The notes under the pieces were generated by a model, which was given only the letters and a program-made list of their open reading frames with translations, did no database searches and had not been told where the DNA came from. From Streptomyces violaceusniger Tu 4113 (lineage in GTDB: Bacteria; Actinomycetota; Actinomycetes; Streptomycetales; Streptomycetaceae), in NCBI RefSeq assembly GCF_000147815.2, contig NC_015957.1, positions 9,796,001 through 9,860,000 on the forward strand: 64,000 nt of DNA, read 5' to 3'. Positions 1 through 8,618 of this stretch are shown here, one piece after another. A program made the position numbers and the translations under genes. Within the stretch, counting starts at the first letter, position 1. Each line of letters starts with the position of its first letter.

Positions 1-231
1 GCCGGTCTGCAGCGGGCCCGCCGGCGGCGCGCCGTACATCTGCTGCAGCTGCTCAGGGGTCAGATTCTGCTGGTCGCCCGCCGCATAGGGGTTCGTGGGC
101 GCCTGTGTCTGCGCGTACGGATTGCCCTGACCGGCGACGGGGTTCCCGGCCTGCGGCGCCGCGCCGAAACCGGCGTAGCCGCCGCTGCGGCTGAACCCCC
201 GTCGCGAGAAGACCGGGTTGCTGCTCCTCAT
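1..231 (-). CDS. Bax inhibitor-1/YccA-like membrane protein, N-terminal part
   Basis: This is the N-terminal 77 codons of a gene that runs off the left edge of the window. The protein begins MRSSNPVFSRRGFSRSGGYA and continues into a Gln/Pro/Gly-rich cytoplasmic leader (NPYAQTQAPTNPYAAGDQQN), the usual start of actinobacterial Bax inhibitor-1/YccA family proteins. Those are multi-pass membrane proteins; their transmembrane part lies outside the window, so the family call rests on the leader only. The start is ATG at 229-231, preceded on the minus strand by an AGGAGTGAG ribosome-binding site. It points away from bldA. Confidence 0.6.
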   Translation of the reverse strand, partial: MRSSNPVFSRRGFSRSGGYAGFGAAPQAGNPVAGQGNPYAQTQAPTNPYAAGDQQNLTPEQLQQMYGAPPAGPLQTG

Positions 232-336
232 CTCACTCCTCCATGGCCGCCGGGCGCGACCTTGACTCAAGAGTAATAGGTAAGCAAAGAAGGCACCCTA
301 GTGCCCAAGGAGGATCTTTTCACGCAGAGAGAGACC

Positions 337-362
337 GCGCGAGGCCCCTGCGGGCCCCGCGC
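337..362 (-). terminator. Hairpin downstream of bldA
   Basis: The arms GCGCGAGGCCC and GGGCCCCGCGC form a GC-rich hairpin with a CTGC loop and single bulges, about 55 bases beyond the 3' end of the tRNA in its direction of transcription. There is no T-tract, which is common for Streptomyces terminators. The role is inferred from position. Confidence 0.5.
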
Positions 363-416
363 ACGCACATTGGGCGACCATCCACACACGCTGAGTGCGC
401 CCACCGGATCTGAAGG

Positions 417-499
417 TGCCCGGAACCGGACTTGAACCGGTACGCCCGCGAGGGGCAGCGAGGTTTAAGCTCGCCGTGTCTGCATTCCACCATCCGGGC
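417..499 (-). tRNA. bldA: tRNA-Leu (anticodon UAA), bldA type
   Basis: Read on the minus strand, the sequence folds as a long-variable-arm (class II) leucine tRNA. The acceptor stem is GCCCGGA paired with TCCGGGC, the anticodon stem is GCGAG/CTCGC, and the seven-base loop CTTAAAC carries anticodon TAA. The T-arm is CCGG-TTCAAGT-CCGG and the discriminator is A. The following bases are CC then T, so the terminal CCA is not fully encoded. The anticodon reads UUA, the rarest leucine codon in Streptomyces. This tRNA is the product of bldA, the developmental switch gene needed for aerial growth and antibiotic production. Four genes further along this window contain TTA codons. Confidence 0.95.
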
Positions 500-902
500 G
501 GCGGTTCCCCCTGGGCCATACGGAGCGCATACGGCCCTCCCCTGGAAGAGAGCAGCACGAGCCTATCCGGGGACATGCCCCCGCACAGTGAATCCTCGGA
601 CCGAGGTTGTCTTATTTTATTGGCAACTGAGGGTGCATCAGCAGCGGGGCGGGGTACCCGAAGTTGCCGACGGCCATTGGACCTGCCGATATGCCCTGAA
701 CCCCCATTAACTGGGGATTGACGCAATCTCGACGCCCCGCCCGGGGTGTCTTCTCCTCCTCAAGGAGGACTCCGCCACCACCACCTACATCGCGAGACCC
801 CCCGCAGAACCGGAGCACGGGCTGATCCCGTCCCCTTTCACAACCGGAACCATGGAGTGACGTCCCGCCCACTCCCGCAGAGCACGACAGGAGTCATCCA
901 CC
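500..902. other. Non-coding region between bldA and the ABC transporter genes
   Basis: About 400 bases with no convincing gene. It must hold the bldA promoter (minus strand) and the ABC operon promoter (plus strand). The stretch at about 607-635 is unusually AT-rich for this genome and includes a TAAAAT-like hexamer (minus strand, 614-619) that could be a -10 element for bldA. A small palindrome lies at about 750-768 (TCCTCCTCAAGGAGGA). No riboswitch was recognised. Confidence 0.4.
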
Positions 903-1685
903 GTGACCACCACCCCCTTCGGCGTCGAAACCGCCCACCGCACGTCAGCGGCGGCCGCCCGGGCCACCGATCTCTCCAAGGTCTACGGCGAAGGCGAGAC
1001 CCAGGTCATCGCCCTGGACTCGGTCTCCGTCGAGTTCCGCCAGGCGGAGTACACCGCGATCATGGGCCCCTCGGGCTCCGGCAAGTCGACGCTGATGCAC
1101 TGCATGGCGGGTCTCGACACGATCTCCAGCGGCTCGGCCCGGATCGGCGACGTCGAACTGACCACGCTCAAGGACAAGAAGCTCACCCAGCTACGCCGCG
1201 ACAAGATCGGCTTCATCTTCCAGGCGTTCAACCTGCTGCCGACGCTGAACGCGCTGGAGAACATCACCCTCCCTATGGACATCGCCGGTCGCAAGGCCGA
1301 CGCCGCGTGGCTGGACAAGGTCGTGGCCACGGTCGGTCTGGCCGGGCGGCTCAAGCACCGGCCCAACCAGCTGTCGGGTGGTCAGCAGCAGCGCGTCGCG
1401 GTGGCCCGCGCCCTGGCCGGCCAGCCGGAGATCATCTTCGCCGACGAGCCGACCGGAAACCTGGACTCCCGTTCCGGCGCCGAGGTCCTGGGCTTCCTGC
1501 GCAACTCGGTGCGGGAGATGGGCCAGACGATCGTGATGGTGACCCACGACCCGGTCGCCGCGTCCTACGCCGACCGCGTGGTCTTCCTCGCCGACGGCCG
1601 GATCGTGGACGACCTGCGCAACCCCACCGCCGACTCGGTCCTCGACCGCATGAAGCGCTTCGACGCCAAGGGCCGTACGAGCTGA
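903..1685 (+). CDS. ABC transporter ATP-binding protein (MacB/LolD type)
   Basis: A 260-residue nucleotide-binding subunit of a MacB/LolD-like ABC system. Visible are Walker A (GPSGSGKST, near residue 57), a Q-loop in FIFQAFNLLPTL, the ABC signature LSGGQQQRVAVARAL, Walker B (IIFADEPTGNLDS) and the switch His in VTHDP. The TGNLDS ending is typical of the MacB/FtsE/LolD branch, whose members drive mechanotransmission or export of lipoproteins or peptides rather than uptake. The gene starts at GTG 903 and is followed 66 bases later by its FtsX-type permease, so the two form an operon. The substrate cannot be told from sequence. Confidence 0.9.
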   Translation: MTTTPFGVETAHRTSAAAARATDLSKVYGEGETQVIALDSVSVEFRQAEYTAIMGPSGSGKSTLMHCMAGLDTISSGSARIGDVELTTLKDKKLTQLRRDKIGFIFQAFNLLPTLNALENITLPMDIAGRKADAAWLDKVVATVGLAGRLKHRPNQLSGGQQQRVAVARALAGQPEIIFADEPTGNLDSRSGAEVLGFLRNSVREMGQTIVMVTHDPVAASYADRVVFLADGRIVDDLRNPTADSVLDRMKRFDAKGRTS

Positions 1686-1751
1686 CGCGGGGCGCGCCCG
1701 TATCCGTACGCCGCCTCGCACTCCCCTCCCCACCTCTCAGGACTGACACTC

Positions 1752-4295
1752 ATGCTCCGTACAGCCCTGCGCAATGTGCTTGCGCACAAGGCCCGGTTGC
1801 TGATGACCGTGCTCGCCGTGATGCTCGGTGTGGCCTTCGTCGCCGGCACCCTGGTCTTCACCAACACCATCTCCGACGCCTACCAGAAGAGCTCCCAGAA
1901 GGGCTTCCAGGGCGTCGACGTCGCCATCAGCCCGGACAAGAAGGACGACGACTCCGCCATCCCCGGTGACGCCCCCCGGCTGAGCCAGCAGGTGCTCGAC
2001 AAGGCGGCCAAGGCGCCCGGCGTCGGCTCCGCCTACGGTGTCGTGAACGGCTACTCCGCCCTCGCCGACAAGAAGGGCGACCTGCTCGGCGGCGGCTTCT
2101 CCAACCGCGGCGGCAACTACTACCCGGGAGCCGACGGCAAGGACCCCCGGTACACGATGGCCGAGGGCCGCGCCCCCAAGGCCGCGGGTGAGATCGCGCT
2201 CGACTCCAAGACCGCCGAGCGCGGCAAGTACAAGGCCGGGGACTCCATCCGGGTCTCCGTCGACGGCCCGGTGCGCACCGAGAAGGTCGTCGGCGTCTTC
2301 ACCACCGACGACGGCACTGTCGCGGCCGGCGGCACCCTCGCGCTCTACGACACGGTCACCGCCCAGAAGCTGTTCGCCAAGCCCGGGCAGTTCGACGAGA
2401 TCGACGTGAAGGCCGCCGCGGGCACCTCGCAGGCGACGCTGAAGTCCGAGATCGACAAGGTCCTGCCCGAGCAGGCCAAGGCCACCACCGGCAAGAAGCT
2501 CGCCAAGGACCAGGCCAAGGTGATCGAAGAGGGCATGAGCAGCATGCAGACCGCGATGCTGGTGTTCGCCGGGATCGCGCTCTTCGTCGGCATCTTCATC
2601 ATCGTCAACACCTTCTCCATGCTGGTCGCCCAGCGCACCAGGGAGCTCGCCCTGATGCGCGCGGTGGGTGCGACCCGCCGTCAGGTGACCCGGTCGGTGC
2701 TGCTGGAGGCCACCTTCGTGGGTGCCGTCGCGGCCGTGGTGGGCCTCGCGGCCGGTGTCGGCATCGGCGCCCTGCTGCGCTCGGTGCTCAACTCCACCGG
2801 GGCCAGCGTCCCGGACGGTCCGCTGGTCGTCGCGCCGACCACCGTGCTGGTCTCGGTGCTCGTGGGCGTCGTGGTGACCGTGCTCTCCGCCTGGCTGCCC
2901 GGCCGCCGCGCCGCCAAGATCCCGCCGGTCGCCGCGATGAACAGCGTGCACGCCGCGCCGACCACCCGTGGTCTGGTGGTCCGCAACACCATCGGCTCGC
3001 TCTTCGCCGCGGCCGGTGTCGCCCTGGTGGTGGCCGGTGCGGGCATGAGCGGCAGCGACGGCCAGGGCCCGATGGCGTTCGGCGCGGCCGTCCTGGTGAT
3101 CGGCGTCTTCATCCTCACCCCGCTGCTGTCCCGGCCGCTGATCGCGGCCGTCTCCCCGGTGCTGCGGATCTTCGGGATGCCCGGCAAGCTGGCCCGGCAG
3201 AACGCGGTGCGCAACCCGCGCCGTACCGCCGCCACCGCCTCCGCCCTGATGGTCGGCCTCACCCTGATCACCGGCATGACGGTGATCGCGGGGAGCATGC
3301 AGAAGGGCATCAACAACATGGCCGCCGACGGGCTGAAGTCCGACTACGTGGTCAGCATGGGCGGGGACGGCGTACGGCCGCTGTCGCCGGAGGTGTCCAA
3401 GACCCTGGCCAAGGTGCCCGACGTCACCGCGATCAGCCCGCTGCGCTCCTCCCCGGCCCGGGTCGCCGGTGACACCGAGACCCTGATGGGCGTCGACCCC
3501 AAGGCCATCAAGGAACTGGTGAACGTGGACTTCACCGAGGGCTCCTTCGGCGCGCTCGGGGGCACCAAGGTCCTCGTCGACGACAAGATCGCCCACAACA
3601 ACCACTGGAAGGTCGGCTCCGCCTTCCCCGTGACCTACGAGGACGGCAGCAAGGGCCGGCTGACCGTGGGCGGTGTCTACGAGGGCAACCAGATGGTCAA
3701 CGGCGTCATGCTCGACAGCGCCACGGTCACCCCGCACATGACGACCGTCGCCGACTTCCAGGTGATGCTGAAGACCAAGGGCGGCGCCACGCAGGACACC
3801 CAGAACCTGCTGAAGAAGACGCTCGGCGACAACCCCGCGATCAAGGTCCAGAACAAGCAGGACCTCTCGGACGAAATCGCCAAGGCCTTCACCCTGATGC
3901 TGAACATGCTCTACGGGCTGCTCGGCATGGCCGTGATCGTCGCGGTGCTCGGGGTCATCAACACCCTGGCGATGTCGGTCTTCGAACGGTCCAAGGAGAT
4001 CGGCATGCTGCGGGCGATCGGCCTGGACCGGGCCGGTATCAAGCGGATGGTGCGGCTGGAGTCACTGGTCATCTCGCTCTTCGGCGGAGTGCTCGGCATC
4101 GGCCTCGGCGTCTTCTTCGGCTGGGCGGCCGGTGAGCTGATCGCCTCCGAGCTGCCGACCTACGAGATGGTGCTGCCGTGGGCCCGGATGGGTCTGTTCC
4201 TGCTGATGGCCGCGCTGGTCGGCGTGATCGCCGCGCTGTGGCCGGCCCGGCGGGCCTCCAAGCTCAACATGCTGATGGCCATCAAGGCCGAATAG
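1752..4295 (+). CDS. ABC transporter permease, duplicated FtsX/MacB-type
   Basis: An 847-residue membrane protein, partner of the upstream ATPase. A first transmembrane helix lies at residues ~16-38, followed by a large extracytoplasmic domain (~40-260, MacB periplasmic-core-like) and three helices ending in PGRRAAKIPPVAAM. A second extracytoplasmic domain and a C-terminal FtsX block follow, with VFERSKEIGMLRAIGLDRAGIKRM (given here only as a landmark: EIGMLRAIG is the FtsX hallmark). The same hallmark occurs in the first half as ELALMRAVGATRRQV, so the protein is an internal FtsX duplication, as is usual for actinobacterial members. It ends in WPARRASKLNMLMAIKAE, next to a strong bidirectional hairpin. 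Confidence 0.88.
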   Translation: MLRTALRNVLAHKARLLMTVLAVMLGVAFVAGTLVFTNTISDAYQKSSQKGFQGVDVAISPDKKDDDSAIPGDAPRLSQQVLDKAAKAPGVGSAYGVVNGYSALADKKGDLLGGGFSNRGGNYYPGADGKDPRYTMAEGRAPKAAGEIALDSKTAERGKYKAGDSIRVSVDGPVRTEKVVGVFTTDDGTVAAGGTLALYDTVTAQKLFAKPGQFDEIDVKAAAGTSQATLKSEIDKVLPEQAKATTGKKLAKDQAKVIEEGMSSMQTAMLVFAGIALFVGIFIIVNTFSMLVAQRTRELALMRAVGATRRQVTRSVLLEATFVGAVAAVVGLAAGVGIGALLRSVLNSTGASVPDGPLVVAPTTVLVSVLVGVVVTVLSAWLPGRRAAKIPPVAAMNSVHAAPTTRGLVVRNTIGSLFAAAGVALVVAGAGMSGSDGQGPMAFGAAVLVIGVFILTPLLSRPLIAAVSPVLRIFGMPGKLARQNAVRNPRRTAATASALMVGLTLITGMTVIAGSMQKGINNMAADGLKSDYVVSMGGDGVRPLSPEVSKTLAKVPDVTAISPLRSSPARVAGDTETLMGVDPKAIKELVNVDFTEGSFGALGGTKVLVDDKIAHNNHWKVGSAFPVTYEDGSKGRLTVGGVYEGNQMVNGVMLDSATVTPHMTTVADFQVMLKTKGGATQDTQNLLKKTLGDNPAIKVQNKQDLSDEIAKAFTLMLNMLYGLLGMAVIVAVLGVINTLAMSVFERSKEIGMLRAIGLDRAGIKRMVRLESLVISLFGGVLGIGLGVFFGWAAGELIASELPTYEMVLPWARMGLFLLMAALVGVIAALWPARRASKLNMLMAIKAE

Positions 4296-4321
4296 CGGCG
4301 AGCCGATCGGCCAACCGCCAC

Positions 4322-4367
4322 CGGACGTCCCCGTTCGCCCCCTCCCCGGGGCGGACGGGGACGTCCG
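4322..4367. terminator. Bidirectional terminator between ABC permease and CFA synthase
   Basis: A perfect 13-bp stem, CGGACGTCCCCGT with ACGGGGACGTCCG, separated by 20 bases, lies in the 76-base gap between two convergent genes. On the plus strand the stem is followed by CGTTTC. It can serve transcripts from both sides. Confidence 0.8.
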
Positions 4368-4371
4368 CGTT

Positions 4372-5685
4372 TCAGCCGCGCCAGTCGCGGGCGCGCAGCG
4401 GCAGCCCCGAGGTCCCGCTCTCGGGGGTGCGGACGGCGAGGATCTGGTTGACCCCGATCCGGTTGCGTTCGAAGGAGAGGGCGGAGGCCGCCATGTAGAG
4501 CCGCCAGACCCGGGCCCGGCCCGGGGAGGTCAGCCGCATGGCCCGCGGCCAGGACCGCTCCAGGTTGGCGACCCAGCTCCGCAGCGTGAGCGCGTAATGC
4601 TCGCGGATGGCCTCCACATCGCGTACCTCGAAGCCGGCCTCCTCGAGCTGGGTGACGGTCCGGCCGACCGGGGCGAGCTCACCGTCGGGGAAGACATACC
4701 GGTCGATGAACTCGTCCACGTGGTACGCCTCTTCGTCCGGCTGGGGGCGCCGGGCGATCTGGTGGTTCAGCAGCCGCCCGCCCGGCCGCAGCAGCCGGTG
4801 CAGGATGGCGGTGTACTCGGCGTAGCGCACGGAGCCCACATGCTCGGCCATGCCGATGGAGGAGATGGCGTCGTAGGGCCCGTCCGGCACCTCACGGTAG
4901 TCCTGGACCCGGATCTCCACCTGGTCGGTGAGCCCGGCGTCCGCGATGCGCTTACGGGCGTACGCCGCCTGCTCCTCGGAGAGCGTGACGCCGACGGCGC
5001 GCACTCCGTATTCGCGTGCCGCGTGCAGCACCATCGAGCCCCAGCCGCACCCCACGTCCAGCAGCCGCTGGCCCGGTCGCAGGGCCAGCTTGCGGCAGAC
5101 GAGGTCCAGCTTGGCGCGCTGGGCGTCCTCGAGCGCCGAATCCGGGGTGTCCCAGTAGGCGCAGGAGTAGACCATCGAGGGCCCGAGCACCAGCTCGTAG
5201 AAGTCGTTGCCGACGTCGTAGTGGTGGCTGATGGCCTTCTTGTCGCGGCGCAGGGAGTGCAGCGGAGCGAAGCCGGTCCGCGCCTCCTCGCGGGGCGGGG
5301 TCGGCGGCAGCCCCGGCCCGGCGAGCGCGATCAGCTTCCCGGTGGCGGTGCGCAGCGCCGGGTCGCGCAGCGCCTGGATGGCGGTGCGGAGCCGGGACCG
5401 CGGCGCGGTGGCGGGGCCGCGCTCCCACAGCAGCCCGGACAGCCGCTCCAGGGCGTCGTACAGATCGCCCTCGACGTCCAGGTCTCCGGCGACCCAGGCG
5501 CGGGCCAGGCCCAGCTCGCCCGGCCGCCACAGCAGCCGACGCAGCGCGCGGCGGCGCCGGATGACCAGGGTGGGGGCGCCGGGCGGGCCGGTCTCGCTGT
5601 GGTCCCAGGCGCGGACGCGGATCGGGAGGGGGTCTCCCAGCACCTCCGTGGCCAGGCTGGCGATCCGCCCAGCGGCGTCGGACAT
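4372..5685 (-). CDS. Cyclopropane-fatty-acyl-phospholipid synthase-like methyltransferase
   Basis: A 437-residue SAM-dependent enzyme that would transfer a methylene or methyl group to unsaturated acyl chains of membrane phospholipids. After an N-terminal region typical of CFA synthases (an AWVAGDLDVEGDLYDALERL block), the Rossmann SAM motif is LLDVGCGWGSMVLHAA. Other family marks are HYDVGNDFYELVLG, YSCAYWD and SSIGMAEHVG. I chose the ATG at 5683-5685 (MSDAAGRIAS) over an upstream ATG at 5721 because GGAGG sits just upstream of it (GGAGGTGTGAC). The gene is monocistronic and converges on the ABC permease. Confidence 0.88.
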   Translation of the reverse strand: MSDAAGRIASLATEVLGDPLPIRVRAWDHSETGPPGAPTLVIRRRRALRRLLWRPGELGLARAWVAGDLDVEGDLYDALERLSGLLWERGPATAPRSRLRTAIQALRDPALRTATGKLIALAGPGLPPTPPREEARTGFAPLHSLRRDKKAISHHYDVGNDFYELVLGPSMVYSCAYWDTPDSALEDAQRAKLDLVCRKLALRPGQRLLDVGCGWGSMVLHAAREYGVRAVGVTLSEEQAAYARKRIADAGLTDQVEIRVQDYREVPDGPYDAISSIGMAEHVGSVRYAEYTAILHRLLRPGGRLLNHQIARRPQPDEEAYHVDEFIDRYVFPDGELAPVGRTVTQLEEAGFEVRDVEAIREHYALTLRSWVANLERSWPRAMRLTSPGRARVWRLYMAASALSFERNRIGVNQILAVRTPESGTSGLPLRARDWRG

Positions 5686-5820
5686 GTCACACCTCCGTGA
5701 TGGCGAGTCAGGAAGATTCACTCACCACGTAAACACCATGGAACCCGCTTTACAGTCCCGCCGACACGTCTGGAATCGGCAAAACAGCTTCAAAAGGCGA
5801 GCCATCGGCGGGCAGACGAA

Positions 5821-5852
5821 AGGGCGCCCGCCCCACGGATGGCGGACGCCCT
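5821..5852 (-). terminator. Terminator of the NADH dehydrogenase gene
   Basis: The arms AGGGCGCCCGCC and GGCGGACGCCCT (12 positions with one internal mismatch, 8-base loop) lie just downstream of the stop codon at 5884. Confidence 0.75.
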
Positions 5853-5883
5853 CGGCGTCAGATGTGCGGGTCCGGCCCGGAGG

Positions 5884-7263
5884 TCAGGACGCCTTTGCCT
5901 TCTCGGCCGGTGCCGACGGCTTGACCGCGGCGGCGGCGCTGACCGGGGAGGCGGCCTCGTAGAACTCCTCGCGGGGGTTCTCGATGGCGCCGAGCGAGAC
6001 GACCTCGCGCTTGAGGAACATCCCCAGCGTCCAGTCGGCGATCACCCGGATCTTGCGGTTGAAGGTCGGCATGGCCATGCCGTGGTAGCCACGGTGCATG
6101 TACCAGGCGAGACGGCCCTTCAGCTTGATCTTCATCTTGCCGAAGACGATCATCGCGACGCCCTTGTGGAGGCCCAGACCCGCGACGGCACCCTTGTTGG
6201 CGTGCTTGTACTGGCCCTGCGGGAAGCCCCGCATGCCCGAGATCACGTTGTCGCCGAGGACCTTGGCCTGGCGCAGCGCGTGCTGGGCGTTCGGCGGGCA
6301 CCAGGCGCCCTCGCCGCCGGCGAGGTCCGGCACCTGGGCGTTGTCGCCCGCGGCCCAGATGTAGTCGGTGCCCTGGACCTGGAGGGTCGGGGCGGTGTCC
6401 ACGTGGCCGCGCGGGCCGAGCGGGAGGCCGAAGCGGGCCAGCGCCGGGTTGGGCTTGACGCCGGCGGTCCACACGATGGTGTTGGAGTCGACCTCGAGGC
6501 CGTTCTTGAGGACGACGTGGCCGTCGATGCAGGAGTCCATCGAGGTCTTGAGGTAGACCTCGACACCGCGCTTCTGGAGGTGCTCCAGACCCCACTGGCC
6601 GAGCTTCGGGCCGACCTCGGGGAGGATCTTGTCGGCGGCGTCGACGAGGACGAAGCGCATGTCCTCGCGCTTCACGTTCGGGTAGTACTTGGCCGCGTCA
6701 CGGGCCATGTCCTCGATCTCGCCGATGGTCTCCGCGCCGGCGAAGCCACCGCCGACGAAGACGAAGGTGAGCGCCTTGCGGCGGATCTCCTCGTCCGTGG
6801 TGGAGTCGGCCTTGTCGAGCTGCTCGAGGACGTGGTTGCGCAGGCCGATGGCCTCCTCTATGCCCTTCATGCCGATGCCGTTCTCCGCGAGACCGGGGAT
6901 CGGGAAGGTACGGGAGACCGCGCCGAGGGCGACGACCAGGTAGTCGAAGGGCAGCTCGTACGTCTCGCCGACGAGCGGCTGGATGACGGCGACCTTGCGG
7001 TCCTGGTCGATGGTCGACACTCGGCCGGTGAGGACCTCCGCCTTGGGGAGCACGCGCCGCAGCGGAACCACGACGTGGCGCGGGGAGATGCTGCCGGCCG
7101 CAGCTTCGGGGAGGAAGGGCTGGTACGTCATGTACGAGCGCGGGTCGACGACCGTGACGGTCGCCTCGCCGTACCGCATCTTCTTGAGGATGCGGCGTGC
7201 CGCGTACAGGCCTACGTACCCACCGCCTACAACGAGGATCCTGGGACGCTCCGTGGTGCTCAT
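5884..7263 (-). CDS. ndh: Type II NADH dehydrogenase (NDH-2)
   Basis: A 459-residue flavoprotein that would oxidise NADH and reduce menaquinone at the cytoplasmic face of the membrane without pumping protons. The N-terminal FAD-binding motif is ILVVGGGYVGLYAARRI. A second dinucleotide fold for NADH is FVFVGGGFAGAETIGEIEDM (residues ~165-185). The FAD-binding ATG-like motif is WAAGDNAQVPDL. I chose the ATG at 7261-7263 (MSTTERPRILVVGGG) because homologues start there; a GTG at 7281 in the same frame is an alternative. A Rex-like operator lies 35 bases upstream, which agrees with ndh being a known Rex target in S. coelicolor. Confidence 0.9.
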   Translation of the reverse strand: MSTTERPRILVVGGGYVGLYAARRILKKMRYGEATVTVVDPRSYMTYQPFLPEAAAGSISPRHVVVPLRRVLPKAEVLTGRVSTIDQDRKVAVIQPLVGETYELPFDYLVVALGAVSRTFPIPGLAENGIGMKGIEEAIGLRNHVLEQLDKADSTTDEEIRRKALTFVFVGGGFAGAETIGEIEDMARDAAKYYPNVKREDMRFVLVDAADKILPEVGPKLGQWGLEHLQKRGVEVYLKTSMDSCIDGHVVLKNGLEVDSNTIVWTAGVKPNPALARFGLPLGPRGHVDTAPTLQVQGTDYIWAAGDNAQVPDLAGGEGAWCPPNAQHALRQAKVLGDNVISGMRGFPQGQYKHANKGAVAGLGLHKGVAMIVFGKMKIKLKGRLAWYMHRGYHGMAMPTFNRKIRVIADWTLGMFLKREVVSLGAIENPREEFYEAASPVSAAAAVKPSAPAEKAKAS

Positions 7264-7297
7264 GTTTCGAGTATCCAGCACCCCCCGAGGGGGACCT

Positions 7298-7313
7298 CGT
7301 GAGCCCCTTCACA
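7298..7313 (-). promoter_or_regulatory. Rex-like operator (ROP box) upstream of ndh
   Basis: The 16-base sequence CGTGAGCCCCTTCACA matches the Streptomyces Rex operator consensus TGTGAAC-N3-TTCACA at 11 of 13 defined positions, with a perfect TTCACA half. Rex senses the NADH/NAD+ ratio and represses respiratory genes, including ndh, in S. coelicolor. The position, 35 bases upstream of the chosen ndh start, suits a repressor site. Confidence 0.65.
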
Positions 7314-7569
7314 AGCATGGTGACAGTATCTGCTACACTCCGCCGCCCCCGTGACGGATGCCATATCGGCAGAGGGGAACCACAAGGCGGATCGGCACGT
7401 TCCCGCCCCCTCTGAGCAGGGCTTGTGGTTGAACTCGGGAGTAGACCAAGCGGTCCGCGCCGGGACCCGCGACACCCCCCTGACACCTCACGATCCGGTC
7501 AGTGACGGGGCACGGCCACCGAAACCGCCCCGGAGGGCCACATCGGTCGGCCACCAGGCGCCTTTTTCA

Positions 7570-7585
7570 TGTGAAGAGTTTCACG
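7570..7585. promoter_or_regulatory. Second Rex-like box
   Basis: TGTGAAGAGTTTCACG matches the Rex consensus at 11 of 13 defined positions and is a near-perfect inverted repeat. It lies about 300 bases upstream of ndh and about 90 bases beyond the end of ppx. No gene starts directly next to it, so its target is unclear. The rest of 7314-7658 holds no gene that I can support. Confidence 0.4.
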
Positions 7586-7604
7586 AACTTTCCTGGAGGC
7601 GGTT

Positions 7605-7633
7605 CACGGAAGGCCCCCGAAGGGGGTTCCGTG
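7605..7633 (-). terminator. Terminator downstream of ppx
   Basis: A hairpin with CACGGAA/TTCCGTG outer and CCCC/GGGG inner stems around a TTCG tetraloop (minus strand), 26 bases after the ppx stop codon. TTCG loops strongly stabilise RNA hairpins. Confidence 0.75.
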
Positions 7634-7658
7634 GCCGCTCATACGTTATTCCGCCCGC

Positions 7659-8618
7659 TCAGGCGATGCTCCAGGCGATCCCGTCGAGGATGTCATGTTC
7701 GCTCACCACGACCTCCTCGGCGCCGGTCCTTTCCATGATCGAAAGCAGGATGAGCGCCCCCGCGCCGATCACGTCGACCCGCCCCGGGTGCATCACCGGA
7801 ATCGCCGCCCGCTCGGCGTGGGTGGAGCCGAGCAGCTTCGCGGTGATCTCGCGGACCTGGTCGACGGTGACCCGCGAGTGGTGGATCGCGGAGGAGTCGT
7901 ACTCCTCCAGACCCAGCGCGATCCCGGCCACGGTGGTGACCGAACCGGCCAGCCCGACCAGCGCGTGGCCGTCCGCGGGACGGCAGGCACGGGTGAGCGG
8001 CACGGTCCGCTCGGCGAGGTCCAGCGCCGCGTCCACATCGCCCTTTATGGCGGCGAGCTGATCCTCCGTCGGGGGATCGGTGATCCGGCCGTCCGCCACC
8101 AGATGGCGCTCGGTCAGCCGGACGCAGCCGATGTCCACGCTGCGGGCCGCCCGCACCCGTTCGCCGCCCTCGACGAACTCCGTCGAACCGCCGCCGATGT
8201 CCACCACCAGATACGGCCCGGCCACATGATCATGGCCCTGGAGCTCCATGGTGGCCCCGGTGAAGGAGAACTCCGCCTCCTGGTCCCCGGTGATCACCTC
8301 GGGTTCCACGCCCAGGATCTCCACGACCCCGCGCACGAACTCCTCGCGGTTCTCGGCGTCGCGGGAGGCGGAGGTGGCCACGAAGCGGATGCGCTCGGCG
8401 CCCAGCTCACCGATGACCACCGCATACTCGCGGCAGGCGGCGAAGGTGCGCTCCAGAGCCTCGGGAGCGAGCCGTCCCGTGCGGTCCACCCCCTGGCCCA
8501 GCCGGACGATGTTCATCCGGCGGTCGAGCTCGATCAGCTCCCCGGTGGCCGGATCGGCGTCCGCCACCAGCAGCCGGATCGAGTTGGTGCCGCAGTCCAC
8601 GGCGGCGACGCGGGTCAT
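7659..8618 (-). CDS. ppx: Exopolyphosphatase / Ppx-GppA family phosphatase
   Basis: A 319-residue ASKHA-fold phosphatase expected to hydrolyse polyphosphate or pppGpp. Phosphate-binding motifs visible are the N-terminal VAAVDCGTNSIRLLVAD (residues 4-20), VVDIGGGSTEFV in the middle, and GLAGSVTTVAGI. I start it at ATG 8616-8618 (MTRVAAVDCG), which overlaps the stop of the upstream DUF501 gene by four bases (ATGA). A much longer upstream extension of the frame is ruled out because it would lie inside that gene. It is the last gene of the eno-ftsB-DUF501-ppx run, an order conserved in actinobacteria including Mycobacterium. Confidence 0.88.
   Translation of the reverse strand: MTRVAAVDCGTNSIRLLVADADPATGELIELDRRMNIVRLGQGVDRTGRLAPEALERTFAACREYAVVIGELGAERIRFVATSASRDAENREEFVRGVVEILGVEPEVITGDQEAEFSFTGATMELQGHDHVAGPYLVVDIGGGSTEFVEGGERVRAARSVDIGCVRLTERHLVADGRITDPPTEDQLAAIKGDVDAALDLAERTVPLTRACRPADGHALVGLAGSVTTVAGIALGLEEYDSSAIHHSRVTVDQVREITAKLLGSTHAERAAIPVMHPGRVDVIGAGALILLSIMERTGAEEVVVSEHDILDGIAWSIA

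Noticed and set aside
268..300. A possible DmdR/DtxR iron box (TAGGTAAGC) near the Bax-inhibitor gene
   Set aside because: Only one half-site matches; the other half does not show the inverted repeat needed.
417..499. tRNA gene as an integration site for a mobile island
   Set aside because: No integrase, direct repeat of the tRNA 3' end or phage gene was found on either side.
1737..3737. A 666-codon open frame on the minus strand opposite the ABC permease
   Set aside because: It is a His/Gly/Asp-rich shadow frame caused by GC-biased codon use of the real gene.
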